NCBI RefSeq assembly: GCF_900111745.1
Contig: NZ_FOIJ01000024.1
Span: 1 to 64,000 of the forward strand
Length of the DNA: 64,000 nucleotides
Direction: 5' to 3'
Source of the DNA: Stigmatella erecta
Lineage (GTDB): Bacteria > Myxococcota > Myxococcia > Myxococcales > Myxococcaceae
A program made the position numbers and the translations under genes. Positions 43,108-52,205 of the stretch are shown in pieces (within the stretch, counting starts at the first letter, position 1; every line of letters starts with the position of its first letter). Below the pieces are notes generated by a model. It saw only the letters and a list, made by a program, of their open reading frames with translations, ran no database searches and was not told where the DNA came from.

Positions 43108-44742
43108 TTAGGGGCAGTCCGCCTCGACCGCGCCCCGGTCCGGAGCCTGTCCACAGAAGGACAGGCCCAGGTCCGCCCCCGAGTCCTTGGCGGGAGAGTC
43201 CGGCCCCGGCGTGAAGTCCTCGGAATCCACGTCCACGAAGGCGGGGGCCTTCTCCACCGAGTGGGCATCCAGCCCCGTCGCGGCCCGCCACCCGTCCAGG
43301 TCCAGGTCCTCGGACTCGCGGCGGAAGACGGCCTTGCCCCCGGACCGGAAGTAGAGGTTGCGGTCCATCACCACCCCGCTGCGGTCGTCTCCCCCGCGCA
43401 GGGTGACGGCACAGCCGGCGAGCACGTTGTTGCGCACATCCAACGTCTTCGTGGGGCCGGACGTGCCGTGGCCGAACACCAGGCACGCACCCGGCATGTT
43501 CCACACGGTGTTGTGCTGCACCTTCACGTCCGTGGCCGTGTCCACCCGGATGCCGAGCCCATCGTTGTCACCGGAGCCGTCCCCGTCGAGCACGAGGTTG
43601 CGGCGCACCACGATGCGGGCCGGGGGCGCGTTCACGCGCACACCGCCCACGACGATGCCGCGCCCGTTGGCGCGCACGGTGTTGTCCTCCACGGTGACGT
43701 CGCTGGCGGACAGGTGCACCACCACGCCCTCCCCCGCCGAGGTGGCGGTGCGCTGGTGGCCCCAGATGGTGTTGTGGCGCAGGGTGACGCGGGTGCACGT
43801 CTTGATGTCCACGCCGTTCTCCTGGTTCTCGTGCAGCGCGTTGTCCTCCACGAGCAGGTTGTCGAAGGGGGTGCCCTCCACCGTCGCGCCGCCCTCGGGG
43901 CCCAGGCACTGCACGCCGTCGCCAGAGTTGTGGTGGATGTCGTTGCTCCGCACCACCACGTTGCGCGCCGTCGTCTGCACCGCGACGCCGTGGCTGTCCT
44001 CGCCACTTTTCTTGAAGTGGTGGATCTCGTTGTCCTCGATGAGCACGTCGCTGGCGGACTCGGCGATGCTGACGCCCGCGCCCTCGGTGCCGTTCTTCAG
44101 GATGCTGCCGCGCAGGATGCCGTGGTGGGCCCCCTTGCCGCGCCAGAACACCGCGAAGGCCCGGTCCCCCGCCAGGTCCAGGGTGAGCCCTTCGATGCGC
44201 CAGTACGCGCCGCGCACGTCGATCATCGGCGTGCCATTGCCCGAGCCCCCCTTGAAGACGGGCGAGGCGCCGGGCGCGGCCTTCACCGTGAGCATCCGGT
44301 CCGTGCCCCCGCCGCGCTCCTCCAGCTTCAACCGCTCGGAGTAGGTGCCCGTCTCGAGGAAGACGGCCTCGCCGGGCCGCACCACGGAGAGCGCCTTGGC
44401 CACGGTGCGGAAGGGCTTCGCTTGCGAGCCCTCCGCGGCGTCGGCGCCCTGGGGCGAGACCCAGAGGATGCGGGAGAACTCGGGGGGAGGCGGCGGCTCC
44501 TCGGCCTCCGGAGGAACCGGCACTTCGGGCGCGGGGGAAGGCGTCTCGTCCGGAGCAGGCGCCGGGGACACGGGACCGGGCTCCGCCGGCGCGGACCCGC
44601 CGGGAGCGGGAACCTGGACGGTGCCCGTGTCACCGGGGCGGGCGCCCCGCTCCTGCTGCGTCAGCTCCGCCTTGCCGCAGGAGGCGAGGCCCGCGAAGAC
44701 GGCAGCACTGCCGAAGGCCACGAGGGCCGCTCTGAAACGCAT
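43108..44742 (-). CDS. Right-handed beta-helix lipoprotein
   Basis: 544 residues from ATG 44742, with AAGGAG five bases upstream. Lipobox GLASCG, a Pro/Glu-rich linker to about residue 90, then a parallel beta-helix of pectate-lyase/NosD type with repeated cores such as VLIEDNEIHHF, VVVRSNDIHHNSGDG, LLVEDNALHENQENG and VTLRHNTIWGH. The first turn, DAAEGSQAKPFRTVAKAL, is typical of DUF1565-type helices. It is probably a surface-exposed or outer-membrane protein that binds or cleaves polysaccharide; the catalytic residues are not obvious. It lies just before the GAF/PAS kinase pair on the same strand. Confidence 0.83.
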   Translation of the reverse strand: MRFRAALVAFGSAAVFAGLASCGKAELTQQERGARPGDTGTVQVPAPGGSAPAEPGPVSPAPAPDETPSPAPEVPVPPEAEEPPPPPEFSRILWVSPQGADAAEGSQAKPFRTVAKALSVVRPGEAVFLETGTYSERLKLEERGGGTDRMLTVKAAPGASPVFKGGSGNGTPMIDVRGAYWRIEGLTLDLAGDRAFAVFWRGKGAHHGILRGSILKNGTEGAGVSIAESASDVLIEDNEIHHFKKSGEDSHGVAVQTTARNVVVRSNDIHHNSGDGVQCLGPEGGATVEGTPFDNLLVEDNALHENQENGVDIKTCTRVTLRHNTIWGHQRTATSAGEGVVVHLSASDVTVEDNTVRANGRGIVVGGVRVNAPPARIVVRRNLVLDGDGSGDNDGLGIRVDTATDVKVQHNTVWNMPGACLVFGHGTSGPTKTLDVRNNVLAGCAVTLRGGDDRSGVVMDRNLYFRSGGKAVFRRESEDLDLDGWRAATGLDAHSVEKAPAFVDVDSEDFTPGPDSPAKDSGADLGLSFCGQAPDRGAVEADCP

Positions 44743-45020
44743 CCAGACTCCTTGTGTGGGCGGCGGCGATGGGGAAGCACCGCAGGATTCGCGCCCGACA
44801 AGGCTCAAGGAGGCTTCATTCCTGCTGTTTCGAAGCAGGAGGCTCGCCAGGCCGCTGGGGGAGTCAGCGGCATCCTGCAATTTGAGGCGCTTGAGAGGGG
44901 CTCAAGCGCGCCTGGCCGGCAGCGCCCCAGGCCCCCAGGCTTCACCCGACGGATGGAGGTGGGTGTCCGAGAAGGTAGGGATGTCCCCCCGCCTTTTTCA
45001 CCCGGAGTGTGTCTCAAGGC

Positions 45021-45770
45021 TCAGGCCACGCGGCCCGGGCCCTCCTGCAGGGGGCTCACGGGGGACTCATCGATCGGCTCACCGTCAGGCCCCAGCTTGA
45101 CCGGATGGATTCCCAGCCGGCGCTCCACCAGGGCATGGCCCGCGTAGATGAAGGGCGTGAGGCCCACGGCCACCAGCAGCTTCACCACATAGGAGGTCAG
45201 CACGATGCGGATGATGACCTCGGTGGGGAGCACCCCCGTCCAGGCGATGATCTGCACCACCACCGTGTCGATGAACTGCGACACCAGCGTGGAGCCCGTG
45301 GCCCGCAGCCACAGGTGGCGGTTGTTCGACTTGCGCTTGAGCAGGTTGAAGACGGCGATGTCGCTGAACTGGCCGATCAGGTAGGCGATCATCGACGCGA
45401 CGAGGATGCGCTGCGAGCCGCCGAAGACGTTGTTGAACGAGCCCTCGGAGGTGCCCAGGTAGTCCGGCGCGCGCGTGAGGGGTGCCCAATCGATGCCCTG
45501 GGCGATGTTGATGACGGCGAAGGCGAACACCGCCATGCCAAAGCCCACCCAGGTGATGAACCGGGCGGCCTTCTTGCCGTAGAACTCATTGAGGATGTCG
45601 GTGAGCAGGAACGTCACCGGAAACGGCAACATGCCCGCGGACATGACCGCGAGGATGGGGCCCAGCTTCACCTCGAAGAGCTTCACCCCGATGATGTCGC
45701 CCACGACCAGCGAGGTGATGAACACCCCCGCCAGCACCACGAAGAGCCGAAGCCGCGTATCCAGTTTCAT
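45021..45770 (-). CDS. yhhQ: Queuosine precursor transporter (YhhQ/VUT family)
   Basis: 249 residues with six hydrophobic segments. Characteristic blocks are VFITSLVVGDIIGVKLFEV, PFPVTFLLTDILNEFYGKKAARFITWVGFG and GQFSDIAVFNLLKRKSNNRHLWLRATGSTLVSQFIDTVVVQ, the VUT/ECF signature of preQ0 and preQ1 uptake proteins. It imports a queuosine precursor for tRNA modification. No preQ1 riboswitch could be recognised upstream. The 278 bp on its 3' side (44743-45020) hold no gene I can see. Confidence 0.85.
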   Translation of the reverse strand: MKLDTRLRLFVVLAGVFITSLVVGDIIGVKLFEVKLGPILAVMSAGMLPFPVTFLLTDILNEFYGKKAARFITWVGFGMAVFAFAVINIAQGIDWAPLTRAPDYLGTSEGSFNNVFGGSQRILVASMIAYLIGQFSDIAVFNLLKRKSNNRHLWLRATGSTLVSQFIDTVVVQIIAWTGVLPTEVIIRIVLTSYVVKLLVAVGLTPFIYAGHALVERRLGIHPVKLGPDGEPIDESPVSPLQEGPGRVA

Positions 45771-45827
45771 TCCAGCCCCTTTTACCAGGCGGGTTCGCCT
45801 CTTATCACTTCCGGCGGGCCCTGGGGC

Positions 45828-46553
45828 TCAGAGCACCGCGCTCCGGCCGCCGTCCACCGCGAACACCTGCCCGGTGATGTACGGGGCCTCGCGCGCCAGG
45901 AAGAGCACCGTCCTCGCGATGTCCTCTCCGCTGCCCTCCCGTTGCAGGGGGATGCGCTGGAGCACGTCCTGCCGCTCCGCCGCGTCGAAGAACTCGGGCA
46001 GAATCACGGCTCCCGGGGAAATCGCGTTGACGCGCACCTGGGGGGCGAGCTCCACCGCCAGCGCCCGGGTGAACATGATGAGCGCCGCCTTGCTCACCGA
46101 GTAGTGCGCGAAGTGGCTCACCGCGCGCTCGCCGCCAATGTCGGTGATGTTCACCACGAGCGGCGCGGGGGCCGCGCGCAGGGCGGGCAGCAGCGCCTGG
46201 GTGAGGAAGAAGGGCGCATCCAGGTTCACCCCCAGCATCCGCTGGTACTGCGCCCGGGTGATGGCCTCGAAGGCCACCCGCTCGTACAGGCCGGCGTTGT
46301 GCACGGCGACATCCAGCACGGGGTGGGCGGCGCGCACGCGCGCGCCCAGCGCATCCACCTCGCGGGGATTCGAGAGATCCGCCGAGTAGAGGGTGACGCG
46401 GCCTCCCTGGCCGCGCAACTCCTCGGCGAGGGCCTCCAGTTCCTGGGACGAGCGGTGCGCGTGGAGCGCCAGCTCATACCCTGCCTGGCCCAGGGCCCGT
46501 GCCACCGCACGGCCCACCCGGATGCCAGCCCCTGTCACGAACGCGGTCGCCAT
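45828..46553 (-). CDS. Short-chain dehydrogenase/reductase (pteridine reductase-like)
   Basis: 241 residues. NAD(P) binding TGAGIRVGRAVAR, an Asn-Ala-Gly block in VHNAGLYERV, and a catalytic Ser-Tyr-Lys set in NITDIGGERA...HYSVSKAAL. The TGAGIRVGRA start and LHAHRSSQE are close to FolM and pteridine reductase PTR1, which reduce dihydropterins. The C-terminus GQVFAVDGGRSAV is standard SDR. The substrate is not certain. Confidence 0.83.
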   Translation of the reverse strand: MATAFVTGAGIRVGRAVARALGQAGYELALHAHRSSQELEALAEELRGQGGRVTLYSADLSNPREVDALGARVRAAHPVLDVAVHNAGLYERVAFEAITRAQYQRMLGVNLDAPFFLTQALLPALRAAPAPLVVNITDIGGERAVSHFAHYSVSKAALIMFTRALAVELAPQVRVNAISPGAVILPEFFDAAERQDVLQRIPLQREGSGEDIARTVLFLAREAPYITGQVFAVDGGRSAVL

Positions 46554-46596
46554 GCCGCGACGTCCCTAGCAGGGCGGCCGGGACAGGTGAAAGCCC

Positions 46597-47010
46597 TTAC
46601 GACCGGCCGTAGCGGTGATAGCGGGCGGGCACCCACACCCACTTCTCCACCGTCTCGTAGCGGCCGGGCACCCACTGCTGCTGGTAGTAGCCCCCCTCGC
46701 AGTGCTTCACGCCGCGCCGGGGCCGGGAGTGGCACTGCTCGGGCACCCACACCTGCTCATAGCGCCCCTGAGACCACACCTGCACCGTCTGAAGCTCGTA
46801 ACGGCCCTCCTGGCCCGACGGGCGGGACGGACGCGGACCGTGGTGGGACGGGCCGCCGTGCCCCGGGCCATGGCCCCCCCGGAATCCCTGCGCCTGCAGT
46901 TGCGGCTCGGCGGCGCCGGGAGCCACCCGCTGCGCCTCCTGGGCGAGCGCACTGGAGCCGAGGAGCAGCGTACCGAGAGCCAGGGAGAAGATGCTGGACT
47001 TGAGAGCCAT
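46597..47010 (-). CDS. Small secreted protein with aromatic YxxxWVP repeats
   Basis: 137 residues from ATG 47010. A Sec leader ends near GSSALAQE. A His/Gly/Pro-rich stretch (GGHGPGHGGPSHHGPRPSRP) is followed by repeats of the pattern V-W-x-x-G-R-Y-E-x-V-W-V-P in VQVWSQGRYEQVWVPEQC, YYQQQWVPGRYETVEKWVWVPARYH. Such short aromatic repeats occur in proteins of envelopes and spore coats; the function is unknown. Two Cys (EQCHSR and KHCEGG) could form a disulfide. Confidence 0.68.
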   Translation of the reverse strand: MALKSSIFSLALGTLLLGSSALAQEAQRVAPGAAEPQLQAQGFRGGHGPGHGGPSHHGPRPSRPSGQEGRYELQTVQVWSQGRYEQVWVPEQCHSRPRRGVKHCEGGYYQQQWVPGRYETVEKWVWVPARYHRYGRS

Positions 47011-47144
47011 GTTCGAGTTCCTCCGTCGTAGTGCCCAGTCTGACGGGGCCCCCCGCGGAAGATTCAATCCAGGCCCTTCCCCTCCGGTCCGGGCTCCCCC
47101 GGCGGCCCCTGGCCCCGGAGCAGCCCCGTCCGGAGCCCAGGCAG

Positions 47145-47780
47145 CTACTCGTACACGGGGCAGTCGACGACCGTCACGGTGCGCGAGGCCGACGCGGTGT
47201 GGCCCGCGCTGTCCCGCACCTCGTACGTCACCGTGTAGGTGCCCTCGCTCCAGCCGTTCACGTCGTTGGTGACGGCCACGGACAGCGTCAGGTTCCCGTA
47301 GCAGGCATCCGACGCGCTGTAGCCCGGCTCCACCCAGTTGCTGCCGCACGCGTGGGTGATGTCCGTCTCACCGGCCAGCGTCAGCGTGGGGGCCAGGGTG
47401 TCGCGCACGTTCACGGTCCGCAGGCCCTCCGCGAGGTTCCAGTCGGCGTCGTGGGCCAGGTACGAGACGTAATACGTGCCCTCCGCGCTCGCCTGGGGCC
47501 CCGGACCGAAGCCATCATTGCCCGAGTTATAGGATTGCACCGTCAGCGGCCCGCCGTCGCCATCGGTGGCCGTGGCGCCCGGGTCGGACCAGGCGTCCAC
47601 ACCGCACTCCAGGTTCAGCTCCGTTCCCCCATTGAGCGTCAGGGTGACGGCCCCCTCCACCCCCTGCGTGGCCTGTTTCAGGGACTCCGGCGTCTCCAGG
47701 GCCTCTCCGCCACAGCCCACCAGCGACACGCCCAACGTTCCGATCAGAATCTTCCAGCTCTTGTTGAAGTGCAGGCCCAT
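47145..47780 (-). CDS. Lipoprotein with two DUF5011-type Ig-like repeats
   Basis: 211 residues. Lipobox LVGCGG. Two repeats follow, each with a TLTLNGG or LTLAGETDITHACGSNWVEPGYSA-type strand and a GTYTVTYEVRDSAGHTA-type strand, the signature of DUF5011/HYR immunoglobulin-like domains. It is an outer-membrane or surface lipoprotein with an adhesive or structural role by analogy. The Cys pairs are probably in disulfides. It starts 355 bp from the divergent DUF3943 gene. Confidence 0.75.
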   Translation of the reverse strand: MGLHFNKSWKILIGTLGVSLVGCGGEALETPESLKQATQGVEGAVTLTLNGGTELNLECGVDAWSDPGATATDGDGGPLTVQSYNSGNDGFGPGPQASAEGTYYVSYLAHDADWNLAEGLRTVNVRDTLAPTLTLAGETDITHACGSNWVEPGYSASDACYGNLTLSVAVTNDVNGWSEGTYTVTYEVRDSAGHTASASRTVTVVDCPVYE

Positions 47781-48135
47781 GAGTGTCTTCTCCTTGCTGT
47801 CGAATCGAATCGCGTAGCGCCGGGCAACGGATTTCCCCCCTCGGAGGAGCCAATCCCTCTCTCCAGCGTGGAAAACACTTTAACGGGCCATGTGTTGACG
47901 CTGGAGCGCGAAACGCTAACAAAAAACAGCCTTGGCCTTCTCAACTCGGATGTCATTGCTGATTGGAATTCGAGGTACCGGCTCACCCCCGCTGGGTAGT
48001 GGGTGACACCCACCTGGGTCGCAGCCACCCGAGCAGAGAAATCGCGAAAAGGGCCTTCTCCACACTCTCGGGCCGAGGGCGTTTCCGCCCGCCCCCCGAG
48101 GCCAGGGCGGGGCACGCCTCGATAGAATTCTCCTC
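47781..48135. promoter_or_regulatory. 355-bp divergent region with a 15-bp palindrome
   Basis: Between divergent genes and AT-richer than average, with no frame of coding character. GTGGGTG-A-CACCCAC at 47999-48013 is a perfect 7-1-7 inverted repeat, a candidate operator. A TTGACG...TAACAA pair with a 16-base gap begins near 47893 and could be a plus-strand promoter, but it is 220 bases from the next gene. Confidence 0.5.
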
Positions 48136-48738
48136 ATGATGTCTGGTCTGCTCCTAGCCCTGGCGCTGTCCTCCACACCCGAGCCTCCCCGGGCCGCGCC
48201 GGACGCGCCGGTCCGCACCTGGCTCGTGCCCGCGCTCCACTCCGCGGGCCTCATGGCCGCCATGCGCACCTCGCTCTCGCTGCTCTGGCCCCGCGACTTC
48301 GACCCCAGCCGGTTCCGGGAGAACTTCCGCCAGCTGCGCCGCGGCTACTCGCGCCCTCCCCACTTCGATGCGCACCAACGCGCGCTGGAGTGGGATGGGG
48401 ACTCCTGGCTCATCAACACGGTGGGCCACGGCCTCTTCGGCGCCGAGGTCTATGCACGCAGCCGCCAGTGCGGCCATGGCCCAGGGGCCTCCCTGCTGGC
48501 CACCACCCTGGTCTCCACCACCTGGGAGTACGGCGTGGAGGCCTTTCACAAGCAGCCCTCCGCCCAGGACCTGGTCTGGACGCCGCTGGTGGGGGCCTTG
48601 CTCGGCGAGGGCCGCTTCCAGCTCCATCGCCACGTGCGGGACGGAGGCGGCGCCCCCGGCCCCGCGCGCACCTTGCTCCTCTTCCTGATCGATCCCCTGG
48701 GAGAGGCCGAGCGCCGCGCGCTGGGCACCCGCTGCTGA
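48136..48738 (+). CDS. DUF3943-like exported protein
   Basis: 200 residues from ATG 48136 (or 48139). A leader-like hydrophobic N-terminus is followed by WDGDSWLINTVGHGLFGAEVYARSRQCGHG, matching the D.D.W..N.V.HP..G...Y..AR block of DUF3943, and SALVSTTWEYG-type and PSAQDLVWTPLVGALLGE-type stretches that recall membrane-embedded proteins. It is likely an outer-membrane or inner-membrane protein; no function is known. Confidence 0.7.
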   Translation: MMSGLLLALALSSTPEPPRAAPDAPVRTWLVPALHSAGLMAAMRTSLSLLWPRDFDPSRFRENFRQLRRGYSRPPHFDAHQRALEWDGDSWLINTVGHGLFGAEVYARSRQCGHGPGASLLATTLVSTTWEYGVEAFHKQPSAQDLVWTPLVGALLGEGRFQLHRHVRDGGGAPGPARTLLLFLIDPLGEAERRALGTRC

Positions 48739-48753
48739 CCTTCCCGGCTGGGC

Positions 48754-49266
48754 TCAGTGGGTGGGCGCCGTGTAGGCCACCCCGGTGACGGTGTACTCCA
48801 CCGCGCCCCGCGGCCGCTCCACCTGCACGGACTCCCCCACCTCCTTGCCCAGCAGGGCCCGCGCCAGGGGGGACTCCACGCTCAGCCGCCCCGCCTTCAC
48901 GTCCGCCTCATCCGGCCCGACGATGCGGTACGTCGCTTCCGCGCCCTCCTCGTCCTCCACCATCACCCAGGCGCCGAAGAAGACCCGGCCCTCCTGGGCG
49001 GGCTCGGGCGCCACCACCTGGACTTCGTCCAGCGTCTCCGTGAGCAGGTGCACGCGCCGCTCCCGCTCCCGCTTGCGGTCAGCGGCCCCCAGGGCCTTCG
49101 GCTCTTCCTCGCTTGCCCCAGGGCCTTGCAGCCGGGCCAGCTCTTCCTGGAGTGCCCGGTAGCCCTCCGGGGTGATGTAGCGCTTCTCCCCCGAGGCCGG
49201 GCGAGGCCGGGGCAGGAGGAGCCCCTCGCGCCCCTCGCTGTCTTCCTTGGTGAATGCCTTCGACAT
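48754..49266 (-). CDS. GreA/GreB-family transcription elongation factor
   Basis: 170 residues from ATG 49266, with GGGAGG four bases upstream. The N-terminal coiled coil is short and altered (EKRYITPEGYRALQEELARLQG), and the C-terminal FKBP-like domain reads VMVEDEEGAEATYRIVGPDEADVKAGRLSVESPLARALLGKEVGESVQVERPRGAVEYTVTGV, a full GreB match. Such factors rescue stalled RNA polymerase. The tip of the coiled coil has no clear DE pair, so transcript cleavage may be weak; a Gre-like regulator is possible. It faces the DUF3943 gene convergently. Confidence 0.8.
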   Translation of the reverse strand: MSKAFTKEDSEGREGLLLPRPRPASGEKRYITPEGYRALQEELARLQGPGASEEEPKALGAADRKRERERRVHLLTETLDEVQVVAPEPAQEGRVFFGAWVMVEDEEGAEATYRIVGPDEADVKAGRLSVESPLARALLGKEVGESVQVERPRGAVEYTVTGVAYTAPTH

Positions 49267-49428
49267 GTGGCCTCCCCGTCGCTCCTCCTCAATCTGGCTC
49301 ACCTGCGCCTACCTGCCAACGGCAGGTCGCTTGAACGACACTTCGCCTGCGCCCCTTCCGCTTCTCCGGGAAGCGCACGCGCCGGGGCTTTTAAGGTGCC
49401 GCCGCCGTTGCCCCTCAGGAGGATGACC

Positions 49429-50103
49429 ATGGCGGAGACCTCGAAGCTGACCGCGAAGGACGGAACCGAAGTGCCGGGCGCTCTGAGCGAGGCCCCCGGA
49501 GGCAAAGCCTCCGGCGCGGTGATCCTCGTCCACGAGTGGTGGGGGCTGAACGGCCACATCCGCGGCGTGGCGGACCGGCTGGCCCAAGAGGGCTTCACCG
49601 TCTTCGCGGTGGACCTCTTCCAGGGCAAGGTGGCCAAGGACCCGGCCACCGCCCAGCAGTACATGAACGCACTCGACTGGAAGCAGGCGGAGGTGGCGCT
49701 GCTCCGCGCCGCCGAGGCCCTGCGCCAGCGCCAGCCCGGCACGAAGGTGGGCATCACCGGCTTCTGCCTGGGCGGGGCGCTCGCGCTCTTCGGCGCGGCG
49801 AAGGACCCTGGGCTCGCCGCCTGCGTCCCCTTCTACGGCATCCCCGGCGACGACAAGGCGGATGTGACGAAGATCCGCGCCCCGGTGCTGGGCCACTTCG
49901 CCAACCAGGACGACTTCTGCTCTCCGGACCGGGTGAATGCCCTGGAGGCGAAGCTGAAGGGCACGAACGTGCCCGCGGAGCTCCACCGCTACGACGCCCA
50001 GCACGCCTTCTTCAACGACACGCGCCCCGAGGTCTACTCGCCCCAGAACGCCGGGACGGCCTGGCGGCGGACGGTGGACTTCCTCCACGCGAAGCTGGGC
50101 TAG
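49429..50103 (+). CDS. Dienelactone hydrolase family protein
   Basis: 224 residues from ATG 49429, set by AGGAGG six bases upstream. Catalytic triad: Cys in GITGFCLGGALAL, Asp in NQDDFCSP and His in DAQHAFFND. VILVHEWWGLNGHIRGVADRLAQEGF is the DLH-family start with oxyanion Glu-Trp. The prototype opens dienelactone in aromatic breakdown, but many relatives are general esterases. There is no ring-cleavage gene nearby, so a broad hydrolase is likely. The end overlaps the convergent lipoprotein gene by 4 bp. Confidence 0.88.
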   Translation: MAETSKLTAKDGTEVPGALSEAPGGKASGAVILVHEWWGLNGHIRGVADRLAQEGFTVFAVDLFQGKVAKDPATAQQYMNALDWKQAEVALLRAAEALRQRQPGTKVGITGFCLGGALALFGAAKDPGLAACVPFYGIPGDDKADVTKIRAPVLGHFANQDDFCSPDRVNALEAKLKGTNVPAELHRYDAQHAFFNDTRPEVYSPQNAGTAWRRTVDFLHAKLG

Positions 50104-50531
50104 TTCGCCGTTCCCGGGGCGGCCTCCGCGGGGGGAGCCGCCTGCGCGGGGGCCTCGGCCGGCGCCTCCGGGGCCTTCGGCGCTTCCGGCACCACCGCCT
50201 CGAACCGGTAGCGCGCCACGCCCTTGGGCAGCACGACCTCCAGCAGCGGGTTCTCGTCGGCCAGCGCCTTGGACACGGGCAGGGCGACGAGGCCATCCGC
50301 GCCGCTGAACACGGACACGCGCGTCCGTCCGCTGCTGGCCACCACATGGGCGCCCGGGATGGGACGGTTCGTGGCGGGGTCCAGCAGGCGCAGCGTCACC
50401 GCCGGGGTCTCCGCCGCGCGCGCCACGTCCTGCGACACCACCACGTCCCCATAGCGGGGACGCAGCGCACAGGCAGACGACAGGCCAAGGCACAGGAGGG
50501 CAACGCTCAGCGACGCACGGCGAAAGCTCAT
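50100..50531 (-). CDS. Small lipoprotein with carboxypeptidase-regulatory-like domain
   Basis: 143 residues. The leader ends in LGLSSACAL, a lipobox. VTLRLLDPATNRPIPGAHVVASSGRTRVSVFSGADGLVAL resembles a short carboxypeptidase-regulatory/Ig-like beta sandwich, and an Ala/Pro/Glu-rich tail ends the protein. It is probably tethered to the envelope with no catalytic role. The stop overlaps the convergent hydrolase gene by 4 bp. Confidence 0.65.
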   Translation of the reverse strand: MSFRRASLSVALLCLGLSSACALRPRYGDVVVSQDVARAAETPAVTLRLLDPATNRPIPGAHVVASSGRTRVSVFSGADGLVALPVSKALADENPLLEVVLPKGVARYRFEAVVPEAPKAPEAPAEAPAQAAPPAEAAPGTAN

Positions 50532-50612
50532 GAAGGATCCATCCCAGGGGGAAGAAGGGTCCGCCTACCCTCCTACGGCGCGGGCACCAGGGCAAGCCGG
50601 TGCGCGAGCCCC

Positions 50613-52205
50613 TCACTCGAACCGGAAGTAGGCCTCGAAGTCCGGCGTCCCCTTGCGGCGCTTGCCATCCACGCCCACCTGGGGCGGGTAGTTGGCGAGC
50701 ACCCCGCCGGGGTCCGGCGCCTCCGCGCTCCCCAGGGGAACCGGCAGGTGCTCCCGGATGCCCGGCAGGCCCGCCACCTCGCCCAGGTAGCCGGGCAGCG
50801 TGAGCGGGGACACCATCTGCCCGGCGGTGAGCGCCTGCTCCGGCGCCTCCTCGAGCGCGGCCCGCAGGCCCGCCGCCGCACGGCCCTCCATCCGGTAGGC
50901 CCGGAACACGCGCAGCAAGGACAACCCCACCGCGTGCGCGGTGAGCGTCAGGTGCACGGGGTTGGTGCCCAGCTGATCATCCCCGTACGAGCGCCAGACG
51001 AAGCCGCTGGCGCTCCTCACCCACAGGCCGTACACGTTCTCCTCGTCGTGCATCTTCTTGGAGGGAAGCCCGCCCGAGAGCCCCAGGAGCAAGTCCCGGG
51101 GCACGCGCAGGTGGCCGGACGCGAAGGCATCCGTGAGGAAGTGGTCGGCGAAGGCGTTGCGCACCAGCGCCGCGTCCAGATCCTTGTCCAGGGCCAGGAG
51201 CAGCGCCTCCTGATGATGGAGGGCGTAGCGCGCCCAGCTCCTCGGGGCGAAGTGGTCCTGGTTCTCGTTGGCGAGGTTCACGTAGTCGAACCAGCCCCGG
51301 TGGGTGTTGAGCAGGAAGGTGCCCTCGTCCTGAGGCGTCACCCCCCGGATGGCATCGGCCACGGCGGGGGTCAGCTCCTCGGACAGCTCCTCCGGCGTCC
51401 CGTAATAGTCCCCCGCGAGCGCCACCACCTCCCCGTACGTGAGCGTGAGCCCCGGGCGGATCTCCAGCTCCGTGAGCGGACGGTAGCGGGCCATCAGGTC
51501 CTCGAGCCGGTCCTGGAAGGGCTCGCGCCAGGTCGGGTCCGCGCTCGCCACCGTGAGCCCCTGGCGCTCCAGCACCGCGTCCAGCGCGAACTCGGTCTGC
51601 GCCGTGCGCAGCAGCACGTGGCTCTGCCGCGCGGTGGACCGGCTGGCGTGGGAGAACACCGACTTGCCTGACAGCAGGCTCGCCAGGTGCTCCGCGCTGG
51701 CGCGGTGCTCGGCCGTGCCGAAGTAGTCCGGCCGCACCGAGACCACGGGGCGCTTGGCCGTCTCCTTGCGCAGGGCCGCCAGCCGCTGCCGCTCCTTGTC
51801 CCCCGAGCCCCCTGAGTCTCCGGCGCCCGGCCCAAAGGACAGCGCCACGCCATGGCCCGGCATGGGGGCGGCAGCCGGGGAGGCGGGCGGGGCCTCCGGC
51901 GTCATGATGGCCTGGAAGGCCCGGCGGGCCGCGATGCCTCGCAGCGCCGCGGCCTCCGCCGTGCGGACCTGTGAGGGCGAGAGCAGCTCGGAGGTGCGGC
52001 TGTTGAACGCCAGCGGCGCCCCCGTGGGCTCGGGCGTGAGGGGGGGCAGGGGCGGCTCCGGGACCGGCTCCGGGACCGGCTTGCGTCCTTCCTTCTTCGC
52101 GGCGCTCCGCCGGGGCGCGGCGGGACGGCCCGCAGCCCCTTTCGCAGCGCCTTCCGGCTTCCGGGTCCCCGCCGGGGCCTTGCCCCGAGGTTTGCGTGTT
52201 GTCAC
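50613..52205 (-). CDS. P1-nuclease/phospholipase C-like metalloprotein
   Basis: 530 residues from GTG 52205, which overlaps the stop of the upstream gene (GTGA). The first 80 residues are a low-complexity Lys/Ala/Pro tail-like head. The core has NENQDHFAPRSWARYALHHQEALLLAL and NAFADHFLTDAFASGHLRVPRDLLLG, the N..HF...H and DHFLxDxFxxGH zinc-binding pattern of the zinc-dependent PLC/S1-P1 nuclease fold. The natural substrate (phospholipid or nucleic acid) is unknown. There is no signal peptide. It forms a two-gene unit with an Ntn-hydrolase-like protein, an unusual pairing. Confidence 0.6.
   Translation of the reverse strand: MTTRKPRGKAPAGTRKPEGAAKGAAGRPAAPRRSAAKKEGRKPVPEPVPEPPLPPLTPEPTGAPLAFNSRTSELLSPSQVRTAEAAALRGIAARRAFQAIMTPEAPPASPAAAPMPGHGVALSFGPGAGDSGGSGDKERQRLAALRKETAKRPVVSVRPDYFGTAEHRASAEHLASLLSGKSVFSHASRSTARQSHVLLRTAQTEFALDAVLERQGLTVASADPTWREPFQDRLEDLMARYRPLTELEIRPGLTLTYGEVVALAGDYYGTPEELSEELTPAVADAIRGVTPQDEGTFLLNTHRGWFDYVNLANENQDHFAPRSWARYALHHQEALLLALDKDLDAALVRNAFADHFLTDAFASGHLRVPRDLLLGLSGGLPSKKMHDEENVYGLWVRSASGFVWRSYGDDQLGTNPVHLTLTAHAVGLSLLRVFRAYRMEGRAAAGLRAALEEAPEQALTAGQMVSPLTLPGYLGEVAGLPGIREHLPVPLGSAEAPDPGGVLANYPPQVGVDGKRRKGTPDFEAYFRFE

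Noticed and set aside
40564-45147. A 1527-residue open frame on the plus strand
   Set aside because: It spans several real minus-strand genes and has no domain of its own. It is a shadow produced by high-GC third positions.
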